In this document: one piece after another, positions 10,681 to 21,900 of the stretch | Layout: each line of letters opens with the position of its first letter | Position numbering within the stretch: the first letter of the stretch is position 1 | Assembly (NCBI GenBank): GCA_012934845.2 | Contig: WNNJ02001361.1 | Coordinates: forward strand, 62,001 to 126,000 | Reading direction: 5' to 3' | DNA length: 64,000 nt | Origin: Pomphorhynchus laevis | Taxonomy: Eukaryota > Acanthocephala > Palaeacanthocephala > Echinorhynchida > Pomphorhynchidae | Notes under the pieces: generated by a model | Seen by the model: the letters and a program-made list of their open reading frames with translations, nothing else | Database searches by the model: none | What the model was told of the DNA's origin: nothing | Position numbers and translations under genes: made by a program

Positions 10681-12531
10681 TTTTTAATGTGGCAAATGCA
10701 CACAGACTGTGTGCTTACAAGCCCACAACAGCGAAACAGATATAATAAAAAATAAAAAAAACGTTAATCATTTAGTAGCAACAATTTTAGATGCTTTTTG
10801 AAAAATCGGAGTGAGGATGATGATCGCAGATGATTAGGTAAGGAATTCCAAAGGAGAGGAGCAGCGATATGTAGGGATTGACGGCCGAAGTTGGTTGAGT
10901 GAATATGTACGTGTAGCAGAAGTGAAGCACAGGAACGTAGGTTAGTAGAAAGATATCGAGATTCACTTAGAGTTGGCAGATAAAGATAAGAAGGAGAATT
11001 ACAATGGAGAAGTCAGGCAAAGACTGACTTTGTCAGTCTTTGCCTGACTTCTCCATTAAGTCTGCTTTGCCAATAAGTCAGGCAAAGCAGACGAAAACGA
11101 ACGCGATGTTCAATACTTAGCCATCCAAGTTTTGATAAATAGGAAGATATATGATCGAATTTACGAAGTCGAAAAAGGATGCGCACCGCAGTGTTAATGA
11201 GGCGTTGAAGAGGTTTAAAGGATGACTTTAAAGAGAAAACGAGAAGGCTAAGACAGTAATCAATACGTGGGAAAAGAAGGGAGGAGATAAGAGATTTACA
11301 AGAACTAAAATCTAGAGAATTTCTGACGAGACGAATATCACGGAGAAGAAGATTTGAAGACCTAATTTTATCACGAATGAAGGGATCGAAATGCAGGTTA
11401 TTGTCGAAGTGAATACCTAGAAATACTAGTTTATCTACAGCAGGAATAATTGTGGTCTGAAGATACAGAGATGGAGGAATAACAGAAACAGTGGAGGGAA
11501 AAATCCATAACACTTTAGATTTGGTAGGATTTAGGGACATGCGCAAAGAAATTAGATGTTCTGATAGAGCACGAAGACAATTAGATGCGGATACGAAAAG
11601 TTGGCTTAGGGAATGAGGAGACGAATGAGAATAAAGAAGTATATCATCAGCGTACTGCATTACCCTGAAGCAGAATTTACTAGTTATACAAGATAAATCT
11701 CCAAGAAGAAGCGTAAATAGAATAGGGCCAAGTACAGAACCTTGAGGTACACCACAAGAGAGAGAAGATAGAGGAGAACACATTGAATTAGAATGGACGG
11801 AAAATGATCGATCGGAGAGATACGAAGAGAACCAAGCCAAGGTGGACGAAGAGAAACCATAGTGATAGCGAAGACGAAAAAGAAGGATTTCGTGATCGAC
11901 AATGTCGAATGCAGATGAAAGATCGAGCGATATTACCACACTACACAGTCCTTTGTCACGAGCGGTGAGCAGATCAGAAAATACTTTATGACATGCTAGT
12001 TCGGTGGAATGATTGGAGCGGAAAGCAGATTGAAAAGAAGGGTAGAGCTGCGATGAAGAGAGATACTTGTTTATCTGATCTAAGACAAGGTGTTCAAGAA
12101 TTTTAGATAAGGTTGGTAGAATTGATATTGGGCGATAAGATGAAGGAAGAGAGGGGTCAAGAGAGGGCTTTTTAAGTAGGGGACGAACAATGGACGTTTT
12201 CCAAAGAACAGGAAATATTCCATTCACTATTGACGAGTTAAAGAGGCTGGTAAGGAAAGGTGTGAAGTCTGTTGACAACAATTTGAGAATTCGAGTAGGG
12301 ATGGGATCGGCAGGAGAGGACTTACAAGTTAACGAAATAAGAAGGCAAGATACCTCATCTTCAGATACCGCAAGTAGATAAAAGAGCTCAGGGATACGAA
12401 CAGACGAGATACAATAAATTTGTGGAAGGACGATGATCGAATTGATTAGAGAAACAGTTTTTGAAATTAGGTAATCGGAGAATTGAGAAGGATCAAGAGT
12501 GGAGGTGACAGAGGAACGAGAAAGTAGAAAG
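10681..12531 (-). mobile_element. L2/CR1-type LINE, 5'-truncated, nested in the Penelope element
   Basis: The minus-strand frame encodes a LINE reverse transcriptase of the L2/CR1 kind: SSYRPISILPTLSKILE, HSTELACHKV, LDLSSAFDIVDHEIL (motif A), CGVPQGSVLGPILF (motif B), YADDILLY (motif C), LGIHFDNNL, then the thumb segment FDHISSYLSKLGWLSIEHR. A stop at 11013 interrupts the C-terminal tail, which continues as FGRQSLHIAAPLLWNSLP and SLRFFKKHLK to about 10770. The endonuclease half is absent, so the insertion is 5'-truncated, as is usual for LINEs. A short A run marks its 3' end near 10681. Upstream of 12531 the same open frame (to 12659) continues into Penelope C-terminal sequence, so that open frame is a chance fusion of two elements. 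Confidence 0.85.
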
Positions 12532-12539
12532 CCAATATT

Positions 12540-14032
12540 GTTACAAATTGTTGCAATTCTTAAAATTTCATTATTTAATGTATTATATTTAATATTATAT
12601 GGTATGCATGAATACTCGTACAAAAATGTTTCTTGTAAATTAAAATATGCCATCTTCACGATATAAATTAATAGTAGTTTTAATAAATGTTAATTTAATG
12701 ATCATATCAAGATATCTACTTTCTTTGTCATTAACATTGGTTTTATTAAAAAATGAGACTACTGGGTAAATTTGTTAGCTTATTGAATAAAAATTTCTAG
12801 AATTAAATACACATATATCATAAATATATCGAAACATATTTTTCATATCTTTATATTGTTTAGATTTATTTTTTAAACAGTTATGAACAAATTCATATTA
12901 TATCAAGCTTAAAAATAAGTCAACTACAATTGGGCTACTATTACCTATCATTAAAACACCTTGTATTTGTCTAAATATAGCTGCCACTACTTTCAAAGAA
13001 TTTTGATTTATTAAAATATTTACAGATTCTAATAATTCAATTTTATCCACGCATATATATTTACTTGATGCTTTAATTTTTGTTAGATTTGCGTTATAGT
13101 TATTATAACATATATATGTATATCTTTTTCCGAATATAAGATTAATAAATTTTACTGACGCTTCTTTAATATCTACTAAATCTAGATTTGTATAAAGCGT
13201 ACTAAAATCGCACGTATTATATTCTGAAAATTTATTCCTTTGGTGTGTTCTAAAAATTCTTTTGTAGAATTTGCCATAACACAATTAAACAAAGAAAGTT
13301 TTTACTGCATTCACAACAACACTTAATGTCACAAAATGCGTTACTTATAGTCAACTCTTAGGACGCCACTCAACGTATGTTTAGTGATGGCGGTTGGTCA
13401 CTCTTTGCGGTTAGGTTGCATGAGCTATTGCCCATTGATTGTGCCGCCGCTGCTGCCACAGAGGTAATACTGAAATAGTGTTTTATACCAGTATTAATTT
13501 CGATTACCCTACAATATTTTTTGAAGTGTGCTTTAATTACTTTAAGTATTTTATTCATATAAACCGAAAGCGATTTTAATGTAAATTTAAAAGCACTACA
13601 TATGAACCTAGGTTTTATTGGAATTTTATGTAATTTTGGATTTCAACATAATATAATTATAGTTTTATTATCTGATTCAATTTTAATACCCTTCTTATCC
13701 ATTATAGAACAATGACTTGTAATAATTGTTTCTAAACTCAACTCACTACGTTCATATGTTGTGTTTATATTTAAATCATTATAATTAACTTCTTTCATCA
13801 GTATATCATAACAAAGCTTTTGGCATATAAAGACAAAGTTATTACTAGCTTTATCAATAGTTGTTATTATATAGTTATGCTTTAATTTAGTAAGTTTTGT
13901 ATACATATCTTTATTAATTTGATCTTTCCTTTTATAATTGTTTGTCATTTTAATTTTCTCTCTAATTTTATCTAATATATAAGTTTTCCAAATGTTTATC
14001 TTTGATGTATTTAAGCTTTTACTATTAATCAA
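12540..14032 (-). pseudogene. Reverse transcriptase region of permuted Penelope copy 1
   Basis: In minus-strand order the segments show TTIDKASNNFVFIC, WNPKLHK (the PKLHK motif of Penelope reverse transcriptases), then NTCDFSTLYTNLDL with the catalytic Asp of motif A, RQIQGVLMIGNSSP (motif B) and the FRYI...D region of motif C. The C-terminal end TLNNEILRIATICN follows. The same order and spacing is seen in copy 2, where FRYIDDIVYL is intact. Its product would copy element RNA into DNA at chromosome ends or nicks. This copy is broken. Confidence 0.75.
13279..13463. repeat. Insertion of about 180 bp in Penelope copy 1
   Basis: Copy 2 runs from ttgtagaat straight into taatactgaaatag at 26300-26320. 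Copy 1 has an extra stretch between the same points. It is less AT-rich than the element, with no tRNA box or frame recognised. It is a small unclassified insertion. Confidence 0.5.
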
Positions 14033-14809
14033 CTTATCAAAGTAAGCATTTAAGTCATTATATAACGAATTGTAAATTTTATATCTATTGTTATTATTAT
14101 TTAATCTATATTCATACCCTTATGATAGCAGCTTTCTTAATTCACAATTTTAAATTAATTCTGGATTATGAGTGCATATATGCTCATTTATTTTATCAGA
14201 ATTAAGACTTTTGCAATTGCATTCTGTTTTTTAATGTTTATAATATCATCATTCCATATAGTTTTCAATTCTTTATTATAATTACAAATATTTCGTCCTA
14301 ATGGCGGTAACTGCTTATATCTTATTTTTGAAATATATTTACTTAAATCTGATCCTATTATTTCTTTACTTTTAGAATTATTTAAAAGTCAGGCTATATT
14401 TATGTTATTTATACATTTATTAATATAGTTTATGGTTAATATATAATTTCTATTGTTATTATTAACATTTAATGTACGATTATAGTATTTTGTATTACAA
14501 TAGCTGTCTATTATACAACTTAGCATATCATAGTCGTTAATTAATTTTTGATTTATTGAGCATAGGATATCTTTAGAAAAACTTTTTATATTTACATAAA
14601 GAATATTCAGCTTATTATCTCTTAAAAATTGTTTTAATATTTCTAATTGTTCATGTATATACTTAACTTTTTTAATATTTTTAAGTCTATTTATCTTATT
14701 CCTTTTATTGCCATGACATCTTGACTTGTGTTTAATCGGATTATTATAATATAGTTGTTTATTATTCACTATACTACTTCTGCCCATTCCTTGTACCAAG
14801 TCATTCAAT

Positions 14810-15208
14810 CCTTATGGATACATGGAATTAAGCGCTTTAATCCAAAAATCTTCTCTTTCTAATAGATTTTGATTTAATATTGCCTTATTTTCTTCAATAA
14901 GATGTTCTAAAATAAATAATTTACAGTATGACATATCATGTCCTATTAATCTCATATGTTTATGAAATATAGTTTGACTATTATGCTGTATATTATATGT
15001 GTTGCCTAAACCTAGTTTTTAACATTTGATATGTTTTTCCAATATATCGCAATTCATATGTACATTGTATTAGATACACTAAACCTGAGGTATTGCAGTT
15101 ACAATTATTATTAATATTTAATAAAAAAACATTTGTTTGTCGTATTATAACATCACCAACTATACATTTTTTTTCTGTTACATTTAAAAGATCTAAAATT
15201 AAAATCAT
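14810..15208 (-). pseudogene. N-terminal GIY-YIG nuclease of permuted Penelope copy 1
   Basis: The minus-strand peptide has a CxC pair (NCNCNT) directly before GLVYLIQC and ELRYIGKT, then KTRFRQH. This is the GIY-YIG layout of (G)VYLI-x(8-10)-YIGKT with the following Arg and His. Beyond it, LLEREDFWIKALN and YPKGLNDL match the end of GIY-YIG domains, including the metal-binding Glu region. The CxC pair before the GIY strand is reported for Naiad elements. The domain would nick target DNA. It lies 5' of the reverse transcriptase on the same strand. Confidence 0.75.
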
Positions 15209-15340
15209 TAGGACTTACGTATTTTTCCAATCTGGTGGAGTATATGTAACTTCTGTTAAGTCATAATTGTTAACGCTGCTTTTTCGGTGTGGCCACCTAG
15301 CTTAGTTGATTCAGATCAAGCAGCATCTAACATGGGGCTA

Positions 15341-16125
15341 CTCTCAGAAATTGCAACTGTAAGGAATCTATTATTTCGAATGTAGCCAATCATAGAAATG
15401 GTGGTAAGTTATAATTTGCCCGACTAAATCGGGTCTGGCACGACGTATTAGCATTCACCATTTACACATTTTCGTAGTAATAGGATAAGGGACGGCACTG
15501 TAAAACATGTCTTTTGCACGCTAGCATATTTAGCATGTGATATGCAATTAATGAAAATTGTAAATTAAAAGATAATGTAGGTTTAATCCGTAAAACAATT
15601 GTGATGCGACGATTACGAACTGAAGAGCACTTGGAACGTAACCCTTATTTTTATTATTACAGAAATCCAGAAAAAAATTATAATTTGTTGCTATTAACTT
15701 TGTTCTTTAAAATTAATAAAGCATCATAACATCAGATCATTGTTGAGCACTGCTCTTCGGATATTGCATGTACTTGATTGAATCGATATACATTGAGATC
15801 AAATGCATAAATAATTAGTTTAAATGCATAAATTGTTTATATTTAATTATGGTTAAAGTGTATAATACATTTTATAGTTGTCCGGACTTTACTGAATAAA
15901 GTTCTTAACTAGAAAATTATTATTCCGGTGGACACTGATTGAAACATTCCTGATTGGATTTATCCTGATTAGACTTCGTAGTTATGAACTTTTATCTTAA
16001 TTCTAATACATGGTATATTACCAATGAATCAGCACATAAAATTCTGAATTATAAAAAATATTTACTCAAAAAATATCCGACTAACAGAAAATCTTAATAT
16101 TCTGATATTTAAAAATAATTTACGT
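15341..16125. other. AT-rich DNA, nothing recognised
   Basis: This is intronic DNA of the TRF2-like gene by position. I compared the + strand with the missing part of the TBP fold and found no exon. Confidence 0.4.
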
Positions 16126-16129
16126 TGAT

Positions 16130-16325
16130 CATTTTTTAATTGGAATTTTGAGGCAGGATCACTAAAATATTATTTTATTTTTTATTTTCCACTAACTGCT
16201 GATAACATCATTAGAAACAGAAACAAACCCGTTTGTTTCTGCTTCTGAGGATGATAGCGGCAGTTAGCGAAAAATAAAAATTAATATAATATTTTATTGT
16301 TCTTGCTTTAAAATTCAAAATAAAA
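16130..16325. repeat. Inverted repeat with degenerate hammerhead, Penelope-terminus type
   Basis: Arms of about 97 bp (16130-16227 and 16231-16325) pair with a 3-base spacer. The right arm has CTGAGGA at 16244-16250 and GAAA at 16269, separated by a poorly pairing stem II, which resembles Penelope-associated hammerheads. One arm of the same family occurs at 24415-24510. It is probably a head-to-head pair of element termini. Confidence 0.6.
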
Positions 16326-16424
16326 AATTATCAATCACATTACATGCTCTTTATTCTTTATGTTATTAAAGTATAGTGTAAGATATACAGACTCAGTTAA
16401 CTGATCTGGCTTTTGAATTTATAG

Positions 16425-16598
16425 TCTTAACGAATGTTATATTGGAGCTAGAAGAATCTGTAGGATATTGAAGCGCAACGGTCTTGATGTCAGATTCATA
16501 AATTTTAAAATTATTAATATAATGGTAACTGCAAAATTTCCAGAACCACTATCCTTACGTCAATTGATGATATATTCCAATCAACTTAAATGGGAAGA
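16425..16598 (+). CDS. TBP-related factor (TRF2/TBPL1-like), exon c
   Basis: The exon follows the 3' splice site ttatag and ends at a consensus donor ga|gtaagt (16598/16599). It encodes NECYIGARRICRILKRNG and DVRFINFKIINI, then AKFPEPLSLRQLM. This matches the TBPL1 run EEAKFGARRLARSLQKLG, ...VIFTDFKVVNV, ...CNMPFEIRLPEF: the helix after the first repeat and the first strands of the second repeat. The Ile/Phe-Gly-Ala-Arg-Arg signature favours TRF2/TBPL1 over TBP itself. It starts with one base that completes a split codon from an earlier exon. Confidence 0.85.
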
Positions 16599-16659
16599 GT
16601 AAGTATATGCCATAGTTTTATGCATGTATGGATTGATTAAACCCGATTTTTCTTCTTAG

Positions 16660-16760
16660 TGTACGCTTAGACCAGGAATTCGATCCGGCAATTATTTTCG
16701 GAATGAGACAATACAGATGTCTTGTACGTATTCAACATACTGGAAGTATCACTATGATAG
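16660..16760 (+). CDS. TBP-related factor, exon d
   Basis: A 62-nt intron (16599-16660 boundary region, acceptor tcttcttag) precedes it and gtatat follows. It encodes DVRLDQEFDPAIIFGMRQY and then RIQHTGSITMIG, aligning with YEPELHPAVCYRIKS and IFSTGSITVTG of TBPL1. The TGSIT turn is a TRF2 hallmark. TBP has phenylalanines in ELFPG and LIFVSG that kink TATA DNA; at these places this protein has Asp and Gln, so TATA binding of the usual kind is unlikely, as in TRF2. Confidence 0.87.
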
Positions 16761-16820
16761 GTATATTTGTACATCCCTTAAAAAATCTTAAATCATAAAT
16801 TAAAATGTCAAAATTTTAAG

Positions 16821-16900
16821 GTACCAATTTGCCCAATATAGGCAGATGCTTGCAAGAAATATGCACTCATCTATTGGAATTTATTAAGTGCTCGATGTAG
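16821..16900 (+). CDS. TBP-related factor, last exon e with stop
   Basis: After a 60-nt intron (16761-16820, acceptor attttaag) the exon completes a Gly codon and encodes TNLPNIGRCLQEICTHLLEFIK, the final helix of the TBP fold (TBPL1: PNVKAVATAVEQIYPFVFESRK). The stop tag at 16898-16900 lies within a few residues of where TBPL1 ends. No clear AATAAA is seen just downstream. Confidence 0.85.
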
Positions 16901-17301
16901 AATATTGGTCATAAACAGAGAAGTTTGTGTAATGTTACCGAATTGCACGAATAAGTTCCTAAGCAAAAACAGTTCTGCATGAAAACAATGTATTTTTAAA
17001 TTTAAAAAAAAGTATATTTCCACTTTAAGAAACTATTTAATAGTATGAAAAAAGCTATTAGAAAAACTTTAGACAACGCAACATTGTCAGCTGTAAGCGT
17101 AGATATATAAAACGTGAATCACAATTTTGTTATCTAGACATATATTATGCAGATTAGTAATTGGTTAGTAATTGTTAAATCGTCAAAATTTCAATTTGAT
17201 AAAAATCAACGATTCTTCCGGAGCCAGGCTAGTCACACGTCAGCTTTCGTTCAGATAAATATTTTCTGTAATGTTGCAAATTTTGAAATTGTACAACAGC
17301 A

Positions 17302-17335
17302 CTGAGGAAGGTCCAGTAAGGGACCGAAACGTTTG
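17302..17335 (+). ncRNA. Hammerhead-like motif of a Penelope terminus
   Basis: CTGAGGA (17302-17308), one unpaired A, then stem II GGTCC (17310-17314) with GGACC (17321-17325) and a six-base loop, then GAAAC (17326-17330) followed by the self-complementary GTTTG context. This is the layout of hammerheads described in Penelope-like retroelements. Helix III could only form between two molecules. Confidence 0.7.
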
Positions 17336-17441
17336 CAAAAAAACTGTTTTTCTTGCTTTGAATTCTGGTTTAACACTTTCATTGAAAATATTTGGTGAGT
17401 CTTCGAATGACCCCAGAGCGCGGTTCAACCACAATCTACAA

Positions 17442-17590
<149 letters not shown>

Positions 17591-17650
17591 GTGTTGATTT
17601 TCTAGCTGCGGGTTGGGATCCATCATGGATACTTTCGTATGTATTTGTAA

Positions 17651-17904
17651 AATGTTTAATTAAAACCAACCAGAAGACCAAATGTGCTTTATTTTATTAC
17701 AACGTTTCGATCCTCAGTGGGATCTTCTTCAAGTTAAATCAATAATTGTAAGAACTTTAATAACCAATACTTTTTAACGTTAAAAAAGTATTGGTTATTA
17801 AAGTTCTTACAATTATTGATTTAACTTGAAGAAGATCCCACTGAGGATCGAAACGTTGTAATAAAATAAAGCACATTTGGTCTTCTGGTTGGTTTTAATT
17901 AAAC

Positions 17905-17907
<3 letters not shown>
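17651..17907. repeat. Near-perfect 257-bp palindrome with paired hammerhead-like motifs
   Basis: Two arms of about 125 bp meet at an AACGTT centre (17776-17781) and differ by about one base. Each arm carries TTGAAGA, one A, stem GATCC/GGATC with a six-base loop, then GAAACGTTG (right arm 17826-17858). The C of the core box is T here, so cleavage would be weak. Two Penelope termini in head-to-head orientation explain the structure. A (TA)n tract flanks it on the right, and one lies 60 bp to the left. Confidence 0.85.

Positions 17908-17952
<45 letters not shown>
17906..17952. repeat. (TA)n microsatellite
   Basis: A pure TA tract immediately abutting the right arm of the palindrome. Confidence 0.95.
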
Positions 17953-17953
<1 letters not shown>

Positions 17954-18955
17954 TACAAATTATTTAATAGTTTGTGTTTAATTATGAATAAAGTGTATGT
18001 AAAGTACACAAAAGTCAACTGAATACATTGTATAGTTATTATTGCTGTCCCATTTTTATAACATTCTAGCTATACCGAATACTACTCGTTGATGGTATTT
18101 CTGCATATATTAACTATCAGATAAAATTCATTAGATCGAGTAAATACCTACATCTGACAGTTGAAAATTTGCAAAATTCAAATCTTACACTTATCTTCAA
18201 AACGTTTTAATTTGGATACTGCAATACAATCTACATTTTCAAATTTTTATTTATTCACGCACATATGTAGAATGCTAATATCGTACCTTTATACTAAATC
18301 TGGTTCAGCTGCACTTTATAAATACCATTAAATAAAACTATTATATTAACACTTCACTTTTAAAGTGAATTATTGCTCGAAGATATAAATCTTGACCGAG
18401 TGGCTGGTGCTAAAATATAATCTTGATTGGGCCAAAATCATGTTTAACATTTACATGACCTATTGAGCAAATAGCTTAATATTGTACAGTTGTTTGAATA
18501 TATGTATGTACGTTTAGATGTCTAAAATTATTTTCTTTGCTCGTTGTTTTCTATCTGTTTAATGATTTCGTTGCTCTAGTGCTATATAATCTCAGGGATA
18601 TTTGCGAAAGCTGCTTTATTAATAAAGAATTTACTCAATGTATGTATTGTTGATGATATTCTGCATAATTTTAATACATCGTAATAAATAACATTGTTTT
18701 ATATTTAAACAAATGTTTAATATTTATTGAAACACAATCAATAAAAAAACTCAGCAATACAATTGTGATTATATACATTATCGGAAATCAGTAATATAAG
18801 GGATCTGTTGATATCATCGGATTTATATGTATGATCAAGATTGTATACCTAACATATTTTTATAGTAAGAAATCAATCGTAATGCAGTTGCAACTTTCCT
18901 TTAGTATACAGATAGTTTCGTATTTTTTAAATTCAAAATACTTGTAAGAAAGCTA
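17953..18955 (-). other. AT-rich DNA, including likely 3' UTR of the 1142-aa gene
   Basis: A minus-strand AATAAA (tttatt on + at 18723-18728) lies about 230 nt past the stop of the 18956-22384 frame and is a plausible polyadenylation signal. Nothing else is recognised. Confidence 0.5.
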
Positions 18956-21900
18956 TCAAGATATCGTTTCAACAGTTACAGCACGATATCTTCTCCCGTC
19001 TTGTAATGATAATTTTAGAAATGATTTACTACTTTTATCTCGATTACTGCTAAACGATTTAGCTAATGGAATTGGGCCTTTTAAATTCCGCGCCTTGTCT
19101 GAATTTGAACAGTGTTTATATGTTGGAAGTTTAGCAGTAATACTAACATCAGTGGTAACATTACTAATGTCTTTTACGTTGTTATTACAGTAGATTTCTC
19201 TATGTGAATTAAAACTCATCTTTTCTTTTTTGAAATCTAATCCATTATTATAGTGAAGTTCATTTGCGATATCGGCTGCGTTTATCAGCAGTACGCTTTT
19301 GTTTGACTTGTAATATGAATTGTTATCATCAATTAATCGTAAATAAGGTCGTGATTTAACAGTTATATCCGCTGATCTACATTTACCTAGATAACGCTTG
19401 TTGTTATCATCCTCCTTTCGTAATTTACCAGCACCGCAACAATTACTGCCTAGGTAGTTTGTGTTCCTGTAATTTTTAAAAACAGACGATGAGGTGTACT
19501 TTTCTCGTGTATTTTTCCATACACTTAATGGCGAATAGTAATGCTCTGGTTCAGAGGAGTTGTCTTTATGCTTATTATAACAAAAGTCATCGTATAGAGT
19601 AATGCGTTTACGTCGATTTGATTTTAGTAAACTTTCTGAATTTACATATGCAGAACGATGTTGTTGCTTTGCTAAGCGATTCGAGTAATCACAACATACC
19701 ATATATCCAATGTGTCCACCATTATCATGGCCGCTATTACTGGTATCAGTAACATTGACGGCACGATTATTAGCACTTCGTCTTATGGGTTCGTTTATAT
19801 TGGAAACATGCCGTCTTTCAAGACATTTGTTAACATTTGTAACAGCGTTTACTGATGATATGTTAGTATACTGCTTTCTTGTAGAACACGAATAATGTCT
19901 TCCTAAAATGTCGACTTCATTAGAATTTCTATTAATATCAACTTTTACATTCTTGTTTACTGATTGTAAAACATGCTGTTTGCTATTACTAATATTACTA
20001 TGATAACTGTTTGTACCACTGTATTTACTCGAAATTGAGAAAGAATGCTTAGGAAATAATTTTACCGTGAAATTCTTATCAATGCAAGGTTCACTTGCCT
20101 TCGATACGCCATTACAGGTGACTTTATTTGTACAATTATTATTCAAAGGTGATTCGCTTTTTCTTCTATTACTGCTACTACGAATGTGGTGTATATCTTG
20201 GGATTTCTCAGATTGCGTATCAATATTACCGCTATCCACATGATGATTGAGGTCATTATTATTATATCTCTCACTGACACACACTGATATAGCAGAGTTT
20301 ACGTTAGTTATAATTATGCTATTGTCAGGAGAATCGTCCGCTTTATATTGCCGTCGTGACGAAGGTGCTCTTAGCGTCGATGATGTGACACGTCGTGGCT
20401 CATCTTTATGAGAAGACCACAGCGACTTGGACCTTGTCACTTTTGATTGATAATCACCCAACGAGTTATCAACATATGGTTGTAGACTACTTCTGTTAAA
20501 TATTTTCCCATTAGCAACCTTATCACCTGTATCGTTGTTATTGTTTGAAAATACCTTTACCATGCGTTTTACCACTCCTGGTGAATCATATTGAGTACTT
20601 CCTTTATTGCTTTGGGTAGACTGTATATCTGCTGCTAAATTTGATTGTAGTTGTGCTGTAGCTGTTAATGAAGATTCATGATTATTATAACTTTTTACAT
20701 TGTGGAATATCTTTGCTTCTATGTTGACCTTATGATCTGATGAACAATGTCTATTACTTATAAGTATATCGTGTTCATGATTTCGTGTTACTTTGTCAAA
20801 ATATGATTTATCATTTTCTTTTATTAGCTCAATATTATCAATACGTGCTTCACTATTATCAGACTGATCTGTCGACGAATCTGGTAAGGCAAGATTTAGT
20901 CCATTGCACTCGTAACGATTAACCATTGCTTTTACCTGAAACAGTTTCAATTTATCGTGTTTTTTGTTGATTTCATTACGCCACTTTATGTTATCACTTG
21001 TTTTCATGAAGTTGTATTCTTTCGAAGTTGGACTGTGCTCACTTTCTATCGTTTGCATCGTTTTCTTGGACTTATGTGCTCGGTGTAATCTTTGTAGGTC
21101 ATCATCTTCCTTCATTAATATATCCCTTCTATTTACTATCATGCAATCTTCATTTGCTGCTAGTTTGTTTGAAATTTCTAAATCCGTTACAAGACGTGTA
21201 TTCATGTTATTATAACGATCTGCGTATATTTCCTGCGAATCATCATGGTCAAACGTTTCATCTTCAGTTAACATACTTTCTTTTATATCACCACTACTTG
21301 TTACCTCAATGTTTCGCTTCGTAATTAACTTATTTTGGCGAATGACATCGTCATGTTGAATGGGATCCATAATACTTTTCTTTGAATAACACTGTTCCCA
21401 ATCATTTATACTAGCACATAGTGTTAAATGTTCTATTACCTGTGAAACTTGACAATTGTCATCGTTTGTTAATCTTTTTACTTTGCATATGCTTTCATTA
21501 CAACGTTGCTGTTGATTGATGTGACGATCATTCGGCCAACTATGTGGCCTTTCTCTTAACTTTCTTACTTTATTCGATATGCGATAACCAATTGGATATA
21601 TCTCTGACACTGTCCGGTTCCTAAATCGATTCATAATAAATTCAATTTCTGAACCAAAGTATGCTACTTCATCGATATTTCTGTCATCGGCCAATTGATC
21701 TTCTATCGCACCCACGTTCTCATTAGGGATATGATCATTTATTCTGGCATTCGAATTTATCCTTGTCTTTGAAGAGTCAGCACAATTCTTATTAAATAGC
21801 ATCGTTTTATTTGACTTGCTTGTTCTATCGATTAACTTCCGTATTTCTGATTTCGCGCATCTAGTGGTTGTAGACAGTTGTACATGGCTTCCGCATTGTT

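Larger units (their letters stand above)
9895..15340 (-). mobile_element. Penelope-like element with N-terminal GIY-YIG (Naiad/Chlamys-like), copy 1
   Basis: Read on the minus strand from about 15340 to 9895: 5' leader; GIY-YIG nuclease; a linker with YPKGLNDL and a Cys/His-Lys/Asn-rich tract; reverse transcriptase; C-terminal domain; and a 3' UTR with an A/T-rich simple tract at 9930-10050. In canonical Penelope elements the GIY-YIG domain follows the reverse transcriptase. Here it precedes it, as described for the permuted Naiad/Chlamys clade. Copy 2 (23525-28215) has the same order, so this is not a chance rearrangement. The element is broken in several places, and it carries a nested L2 LINE (10681-12531) and a short insertion (13279-13463). 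Both copies share sequence out to the same 5' point, which supports the boundary. Confidence 0.78.
1936..16424 (+). other. Large TE-filled intron of the TRF2-like gene (inferred)
   Basis: Exons a and b give the first TBP repeat up to its glycine turn, and the exons from 16425 continue with the next helix and the second repeat. The intervening 14.5 kb therefore behaves as one intron, or two if a small exon is missing. Other introns of this gene are 308, 62 and 61 nt. The interval holds a LINE, a calreticulin pseudogene, a Penelope-like element and a nested L2 LINE, all listed separately. It also holds unexplained AT-rich DNA at 1936-2230, 3220-4700, 9283-9890 and 15340-16125. Confidence 0.6.

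Noticed and set aside
15500-16124. Missing TBP-fold exon in the last part of the intron
   Set aside because: No frame resembles the expected strand-turn segment, and the 1852-1935 exon explains it better.
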